Assembly (NCBI RefSeq): GCF_024763615.1
Contig: NC_077222.1
Coordinates: 83,080,001-83,144,000 of the forward strand
Direction of reading: 5' to 3'
Source: Phlebotomus papatasi
Lineage: Eukaryota > Arthropoda > Insecta > Diptera > Psychodidae
Length of the DNA: 64,000 nt
A program made the translations under genes and the position numbers. Below the pieces are notes generated by a model, which saw only the letters and a list, made by a program, of their open reading frames with translations, searched no databases and was not told the DNA's origin. Positions 57,891 through 64,000 of this stretch are shown here, piece after piece; position 1 is the stretch's first letter, and the number at the start of each line of letters is the position of its first letter.

Positions 57891-58380
57891 TAATACAATT
57901 TAACTAATTTTCTATTACCATCGATTAATAAAACTGAATTTTTGTTTTGGCAAAAAAGAGAAACAAAATTAATTATTCAAAGGGTGGCGCATTCAAAGAC
58001 AGTCCAGTTTCTTCTACTCAGTTTAAATAGGATACTTAAGACAATTGCAGATTTAAGCGATTATAACGCTATAAGTAATTTAATAACATATTATTTTTTA
58101 TGAATAATGCCTTCGTCAAATTACTGAGATATTACTGAGATACTAAGTATTTTTTATTGTTTTATCCGTATTTTAAGTAAAAATTTTGTTTTATGAATAT
58201 ACTTGGGCTAAGTGTCTAGGAATATTAGTTAATCCTGATTTTTTAATGGTTTGGAATGTACAGGATATACATACATTATGTTTTTTTACGATTTTATGTT
58301 TTTCATTTTAAATTCTAGATTTTGTTATAAATGTTTTATTTGGCTTCGAAATATTGTTGATAACCACGAATATTGATGTA

Positions 58381-59243
58381 CAGTAGACTCTCCCAAATTC
58401 GGGCATTTGGGACCGAAATGTCAACCGAATTAGAGAGAAATTCGGGCGTCAAGTTGTTTGAAATGTAACGATTTTTTGTTCATTTGCATACTCATATTGA
58501 GTTTATACTCATTGCTACTATAAATTACATAAATCCACTTAATAATGCAAAATCTCATCAAAACTAAGACAAACCTTGGTAAATTTTAAGGATATTTGCT
58601 TTATTCGATAATCATAATCAAACTTGAAAAATGTCAACTCAACAAACTACTTTCGAATTTAACTGCTGCTCGAATTAACCCTTTAACGACGAGACAGTTT
58701 TCGCGGACCGAAAATCAGCAATAAAAATGAAACCAGTGAACAAAATCAGTAAAAGATCTTATATCTGGGCTTCGAAAAGCCAACAGAGTCTGATTTGATG
58801 TATTTCTTGACTCTACGAACGATAGGCACAAAAATATCCAAAAAAAATTAAGTAATTTTTCTGACAATACTAATGAATGATAATTTTTAATCTAATTTAA
58901 AATATTATGTTTGAGTATTGTAGTTTCTTTTCCCAAAACGGTTTTGCTTAAAAAAAATTGTAAGTATAAAAAATATTTGAAATTAATTTTCATTATGAAA
59001 ATTTAAAAATTTGACATTTTTGAGCTTAACAATTTACTATATAACAAATAGGTGGAGATTTTCAAAAAATATCCTAGATTCCTTCAACCTTCTACTTTGC
59101 GATTACGTACAAACATAAGGAAAAAATAACTTCAGGTGGTCAGGAAAATTTATTTTCTTTATGGGACACCGGTGTTCCAATCGTCCTTAAAGGGTTAAAA
59201 AGCAGCCCGATCTTAAAAGAGCCGAATTAGCGATAGTCTACTG
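58381..59243. mobile_element. CAGTAGACTCTC MITE interrupted by a piggyBac MITE
   Basis: The ends CAGTAGACTCTCCCAAATTC and TAGCGATAGTCTACTG, with TA flanks, match 36777-37115. The 516-bp insertion at 58679-59194 plus one TTAA accounts for nearly all of the extra length. Confidence 0.9.
58679..59194. mobile_element. piggyBac-type MITE (516 bp), reference copy
   Basis: TTAA (58675-58678)-CCCTTTAACGACGAGACAG at the left; CACCGGTGTTCCAATCGTCC and TTAAAGGG-TTAA (59195-59198) at the right. The inverted identity of the ends is short (CCCTTTAA). No frame is present. Confidence 0.92.
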
Positions 59244-59510
59244 TATAATGTTTACAAATTAGATTTTTTACACATTTGAGAGAAATTTTCGTCAAAATAG
59301 TGCATTTTGAAGTTATTTACTTCAAATTGCTCCATTTTGACGAAAATTCCTCACAATATGCATAGAGTTCGAAATGGCTTTTACATACTTCAAATACTTT
59401 ATGTGAATAATTTGACATATTGAAGCAAGTTGTTGACGTTATTTTTAGAAAAAAAACCATCAAAATATCTGAAAAAAGAAAAGTTTGTCAAAAGTATATT
59501 CTGCCATATG

Positions 59511-59630
59511 GTGTCTACACACTAGAAGCAATTTTCGTCAAAAATGGCCTTTTTTTTAAATTGTGACGTTTCTGCTTACAAGGATATGAGATTTTTTTAA
59601 AGAAATTGCTCCTAGTGTGTAGAGGCCTAT
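59511..59630. repeat. Hairpin MITE, second copy
   Basis: GTGTCTACACACTAGAAGCA to TGCTCCTAGTGTGTAGAGGC, about 120 bp, family of 57390-57499. Confidence 0.75.
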
Positions 59631-60135
59631 ACAGAATATGAAAAAGTGATGCCAAATCGGAGGCCAACTGGATCTTGTTAAAAGTTTGCCAAAAGGGTGT
59701 TTTTCCATGTAAAGGTCTCAATACATTTGAGAGCAATTTTTCTCAAAAATTAATTTTTGTAGAAAATTTTCGGCATTTCTGTAAAGGCCTCTACATTATT
59801 GGAAGCAATTTTCATTAGAAATTACTTTTTAAGGATATCATCTGACCTGCTGTAGGTGGAAACGTCAAAATTTTGCTAAAAAAAGTTTTATTTTGACGAA
59901 AATTGCTTCGAATTGCAAGTAGGAACGCCAAAAATCACTCAAAAGTGCAATTTTGACAAAAATTTCTCCCTATATGTTGATGCCTTAAAGTGTTTTCAAT
60001 TTGGTAAACAACATTCTCTTGACAAACTTGTCTTAAGTGGACAAATTTGTATACTTAACAAAACTTATTTCTCTCAGAGTAGATAGCGGCCATATACATT
60101 GAAAGATTTCTTCAAAAATTATTTGAAATGGTAAT
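59631..60135. repeat. Stretch rich in degenerate hairpin-MITE ends
   Basis: AAGGCCTCTACATTATTGGA, GACGAAAATTGCTTC and similar half-elements recur every 60-120 bp, apparently the remains of further hairpin MITEs. Confidence 0.5.
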
Positions 60136-60243
60136 GGCCTCTACACACTGGAGAAATTTATGTCCATATTGAAGCAAATTGCCTACGATTATGTAGGAAA
60201 AATTGTCAAATATGGACAAAAACTTTTCTAGTGTGTAGAGGTC
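60136..60243. repeat. Hairpin MITE, third copy
   Basis: GGCCTCTACACACTGGAGAA to CTTTTCTAGTGTGTAGAGGT with pairing interior TTATGTCCATATT / AATATGGACAAAA; about 108 bp. Confidence 0.75.
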
Positions 60244-61048
60244 ATTAAGGCAGTGAAAAATATTCTTATAATATAAAAATATTCTTTGAGCTTTTTAGTT
60301 CAAGTGATATTCAAGATGTCTTTTAATCTTCTTAATGTATAGATTGATTTTATCAATCATTTTCTGAAAGCTTTGGTATTCTTGACTCAGTGTGTATATA
60401 CGACAATATGCAGTTAACGATTTTCCTTTATTTTAACTTACACAACTTTTCGGGATCACAATAAATTTCTTTCAATTTCAAACATTTATCAGAGGTCGTA
60501 AAATCCTTATGAGCTTTTTTTTTTAAATACATTTATCAGTACTTTCCATTCCGATACATTTTTTGATTTTGAAGGGATTATTCAGTGTCACAGTTATAAT
60601 GAAGTATATAAATCTTCCGAATTACCATTGCAATGAGATGTGCCTAGGTAAAATGTATATAATTTATGTAAGTATATATTGAGTGTTGTGCAATCATTTT
60701 CCCTCTTGCATTCTAACAAATAAACGAATGCAAGGGAAAAAATATATATATAATATATCTGGGTTAAAACAGTAGCGAAATTATTCGATAAATATATATA
60801 TTATTAAGATCTCTCACTGATAGTAACACTAATATTATTTTTGCTCTCAAGGAGCAATTTGAAAGTGAGAGATTGTCTGGGAATCCACCAAGTTACATCA
60901 TCTGAGAAATATTACTCCCATTTTTTTTCAGTCTTTATTTTTCGCTCACATTTATCATCAGTCCAATTGTTTTTATCCCTTTGACGCTTTGTGATGGATT
61001 CCCAGAGATTGTTCGAGAAAAGGAGATATTTAGAAATATGAGATTCGT
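60244..61048. other. Gene-free region and 3' flank of the CEP164-like gene
   Basis: No gene. The last few hundred bases probably hold the 3' UTR of the minus-strand gene ending at 61049 (TTTATT near 60935 reads AATAAA on the minus strand). Confidence 0.45.
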
Positions 61049-62836
61049 TTAGAGATCAGCTGATGCTTTTCCAGCTAGCATTTCGTGTTCACTTTTGGCT
61101 TGATTGAGCCAGATTTTGAGATTTCTGGTACGTTCCACGAGACTCGTGGTGTAGTGTCCAGCCAGGGGGGATTGGGAGACGATTGTGTGAACAGTTGCAC
61201 TGGCTGAGGGAGTGGCTGTAGTGGCTGCGCGGACAATAGGTGGTTGTTTGTAGGTGTCAAGGCGATCAGTTGGCTTAGTTGGTTGCTGAAGACCAGAAGC
61301 TGAGGTTGATTGGGTTACAGGAATGGAAAACATCATTTGAGCTGAAGTCGGGGAGTTATTCCAGCTTCCGTCTTGTCCGTAAGAATTAATTGGGGGTGGA
61401 GGGATTCCTGCAAAGTTGACTTTCTTACCCAAAAAATAACCCTTTCCACAAAATCGGTAAAATTACTTACCATGAGCTTGCTGTTTACTGAGAATCTCCC
61501 AGATTTCCTTGATTTCGGCATTGAGATGCTCGAGACTCTGAATAATATCCGATGATTCCTGGTACAATTCTCTCTGTTGTCTGCCGCCATGGTGATTGGT
61601 GTCGGTGATGAAGTCTGTGCTACTGAAGCCAGAACTAGAATGAGAGGATGATACATCACTGAGTGTAGCATCATCCCGTGGATTGTGATGCTGTCGCTCC
61701 ATCAGAATGGGTTTTTCCTTCTCACAGACTCTCTGTAGGCTCTGTTCCAAATGTCTCAACCGGATGACCTTTTCGCCCAAGAGGGCACGTGTTCGATGAA
61801 GATTCACTTCCATCTCCGTTAGTTCTTTCTCCTCCTGAATCAGATGATCGATGGTGTGCTTTGTTCCACTCTTGTGTCTCAATTTTATCTCTCGCTGTCG
61901 TGCCCGAAAGTTTGTCCTTTGTGTCCTAAGGGAGTCTTTGGCACGTCTCACAGAATCCCTCTCGAGGTGGATGCGATGCTTGAAGAATTCCAGCTCTGAA
62001 CTCATGCTGGCATAGTTATTGGCCACATCGGAGAAGGGATACCGCAAATGGTAGGTTGTATCGAGAGAACTGTCAGGGAATTGATCCTCAAGATCTTCCA
62101 GCTTCTGCAATTGCCTCCGCAAATTCTCCACTGGAGTACATGGACGTCCACAATCTCCGCCGCCCTTGGATGTATTGAGACGCGATGTCGATGCAGATTT
62201 TGTGCGTGTAAAGAGCTTCTTCCTCTGCCTCAGTGGTGTTCCATCCTTCTGATTGTTGTTATTCCTATTGATGGCTTCTGAATCTGAATTGCCATTGTCA
62301 CCCAGTGGAACTGGAATCCTCAGTCTGCCATGTGGATTGCTGACTGTGGTGTCACTTTGGCTGATCGACGTGGTGTCATCATTTTGTTGTTGGATGTGCT
62401 TGAGATACTTCGTGGCTGCCCCAAATTTTTTGCTCTCCTTCACACTCAGGTGTCGCTCGAGGGACTTTTCTCTGGTCTCGGTGCTGCTATCGCGAAATTT
62501 TGGCTGAGACTTCGGTGTCAGGGGGGCAGTTGGTGGTCGTCCCACCGGCGAAACATCCACCAGACCCATGTGCTGTCGATTAGAAATAGATCTTTCAGTT
62601 TCTGATCCCGTTGTCGTTGTCACACTTTGCTGTTGCTGCTCACGTCGACGGTTATTTCGGCGTTCCAGGGAGAGTTTCACGTCTGTCTTGAGTCGGGTGT
62701 ACTTCTCCTTGAGGCACCTGTACTTATCTTCCAGAAGACGCTTCTCACAACGGATTTTTTCATACAGACGATCTTCACCAGATTCTCGCATTCTCTGCTT
62801 CTCCATCTCAATCTCATGGGAGATCTTTGCTTTTGC
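61049..62836 (-). CDS. CEP164-like centriolar protein, last two exons (5' part outside the window)
   Basis: Exons 62836-61471 and 61407-61049 join in phase through a 63-bp intron, giving about 574 C-terminal residues. The first is preceded by an acceptor, so the gene continues upstream. Content: coiled-coil (KRLLEDKYRCLKEKY), a Ser/Thr/Asn-rich middle, a second coiled-coil with FKHRIHLERDSVRRAKDSLR and NFRARQREIKLRHK, and a C-terminal LVERTRNLKIWL motif. The second coiled-coil follows the pattern of the C-terminal half of CEP164, a distal-appendage protein needed for ciliogenesis. The N-terminal WW domain expected for CEP164 would lie beyond the window. The identification rests on this pattern and length only. 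Confidence 0.7.
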
Positions 62837-62865
62837 CTGGATATAAACATCAAAAATTATACCAA

Positions 62866-62930
62866 GGGCGTAGCCAGGATTTGACTAAGGGGGGCCCAAA
62901 AATTTTTCAAGGGGGGGAAGGTGTTCAGTA
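62866..62930. repeat. Possible DNA-transposon terminus (GGGCGTAGCCAGGATTTG)
   Basis: AGGGCGTAGCCAGGATTTGA followed by G-rich GGGGGGCCC and AAGGGGGGG tracts resembles a terminus repeated widely in insect genomes. No partner end is seen in the window. 62931-63226 holds nothing recognisable. Confidence 0.4.
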
Positions 62931-63226
62931 TTCGATATTTCCACAGTACTTTTTCAAATGAGAAAGTGAACTCATCTTCCGTACGAGGATCAATATATGC
63001 TTGCGGTGTGTGTCAAAAACATGGAAAGGCATAAAGAGATTAAAAATATGACCGGCGAAGAAAATTTTAACGGAATTTAGATCGTGCAAATAATGATCCT
63101 TGTAGGATAAAACTATGTGCAACAAAAAAGATCTTTTTGTCAATTCCTTTGATAAGAGTTATAAAATTCGTTAATAAAAGTCTTAATTAAAGTTCTTTTA
63201 TTACTCGTGTCGAGGCTTTAAAAAAA

Positions 63227-64000
63227 TTAAGTATGTCTTGCCCAGAATCGGACCACGTCAATGGCAAGCGGACTTGCCGACATCAAATTTCCTGCTCCAC
63301 ATGGGGCAGGGGACAACGGACAAATACACAAATGGGGGGTGGCTTGGATCACCCCACAGTTACAAAGGACGTCACAATTGGAGAAACCCCATCGCTGCCT
63401 GTTGTCTCTCGAACGCGCTACGCCACTTCTCAAACGATTGAGAGACTTCCATGTCTTCCCGTCTTGGTCACCACCAGAAGGAAGGCCTTCCCTTAGTTCG
63501 ACAAAATCTGGTGGAAAGACTTCCTTTCACAGATTAAGTCTGGCTTCCTCTGGAGATTGGTCAAGTGGTTTGACAGAGTGGCAAAAGCTCTTGCGAGACT
63601 TCAGCCTTGCTCTTGGTTTTTCGTGACCGTGGAGAAGATGCCTTGGTTCGAAAAGAACCTTGGACATCTCTCTACTGGAGATGATTTGTCTCCTCACCCG
63701 TGGTGGAGCAATTCCTGCTAAGCGATAGAGTTTGTCCACTGGAGTGCCCTTTAGGCACCCTGTTACTATACGGGCGGTATCGTTAAGAGCGACGTCAACT
63801 TGTTTGGCGTATGCAGACCTCTCCCATACTTCAGCTGCGTACTCTGCTACAGAAAATGATAGCGCAAGAGCAGACGTACCTATCAGTTTCGGCTGAGCTC
63901 CCCACTGAGCGTTAACAAGTTTTCGCAGTAAATTATTTCTTGTTTTCACCTTGTTTTTAACATTACTGCAGTGGGTCTTGTATGTGAGAGTTCTGTCTCA
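63227..64000 (-). pseudogene. Non-LTR retrotransposon reverse transcriptase, C-terminal part with in-frame stop
   Basis: The minus-strand frame runs off the right edge of the window. Motifs LLRKLVNAQWGA, TSALALSFSVAEYAAEVW, LNDTARIVTGCLKGTP and LYRLAGIAPP are the region after the RT catalytic core in jockey-like non-LTR elements. After a TGA at 63529-63527 the same frame continues with LNRLRSGVARSRDNRQRWGF and a Cys/His cluster (CDVLCNCG, HLCICPL) to TAA at 63227. It therefore has one nonsense codon and no frameshift over about 770 bp, so it is young. It lies in the same orientation within an intron of the CEP164-like gene. Confidence 0.8.

Overview
The window is AT-rich nuclear DNA of an animal. 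Intron-containing genes with insect-type relatives (mbt/PAK4, Arp10, RpS19, a CWF19L2 homologue and a CEP164-like centriolar gene), short introns and very dense MITEs point to an insect, most likely a nematoceran dipteran. The species cannot be fixed from sequence alone. There is no rRNA, CRISPR array or bacterial-type operon.

Layout. Bases 1-8655 hold only decayed repeats and nested MITEs. Bases 8656-32694 are dominated by one hAT-type transposase gene on the + strand. I reconstruct five exons (8894-9065, 9145-9242, 14922-15174, 24892-26030, 30244-30495) that join in frame, with canonical splice sites, into 637 codons: BED zinc finger, catalytic core, hAT dimerisation region and an unusual SQ-repeat/acidic tail. 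Its three large introns (5.7, 9.7 and 4.2 kb) contain two split minisatellite arrays, piggyBac-like and Tc1/mariner-like elements nested up to three deep, a fold-back element and a processed Ubc13 pseudogene. A processed CCDC47 pseudogene lies just 3' of the gene. An 11-bp inverted repeat with related subterminal motifs sits at 8656 and 32694, so the whole 24 kb could be one giant hAT element, although no target duplication is visible.

Arp10 (dynactin) follows at 32807-33993, its start codon only about 110 bp from the right hAT-like terminus. mbt, a group II PAK kinase, runs on the - strand from 49885 to 38250 with a 9.7-kb first coding intron full of MITEs. After 3 kb of repeats come CWF19L2 (-, 55221-53194) and RpS19 (+, 55603-56143), which diverge from a short shared promoter. 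Bases 56220-61048 are gene-free with several MITEs. The last two exons of a CEP164-like gene (-, 62836-61049) follow, and the window ends inside a non-LTR retrotransposon reverse-transcriptase fragment (-) lying in the next intron of that gene.

The host genes are unrelated housekeeping or signalling genes (spliceosome recycling, ribosome, dynactin, Cdc42 signalling, centriole) with no common pathway. The unusual content is the hAT locus and the mobile-element stratigraphy. Related copies of the same repeats in the window act as natural empty sites that prove several insertions to the base.
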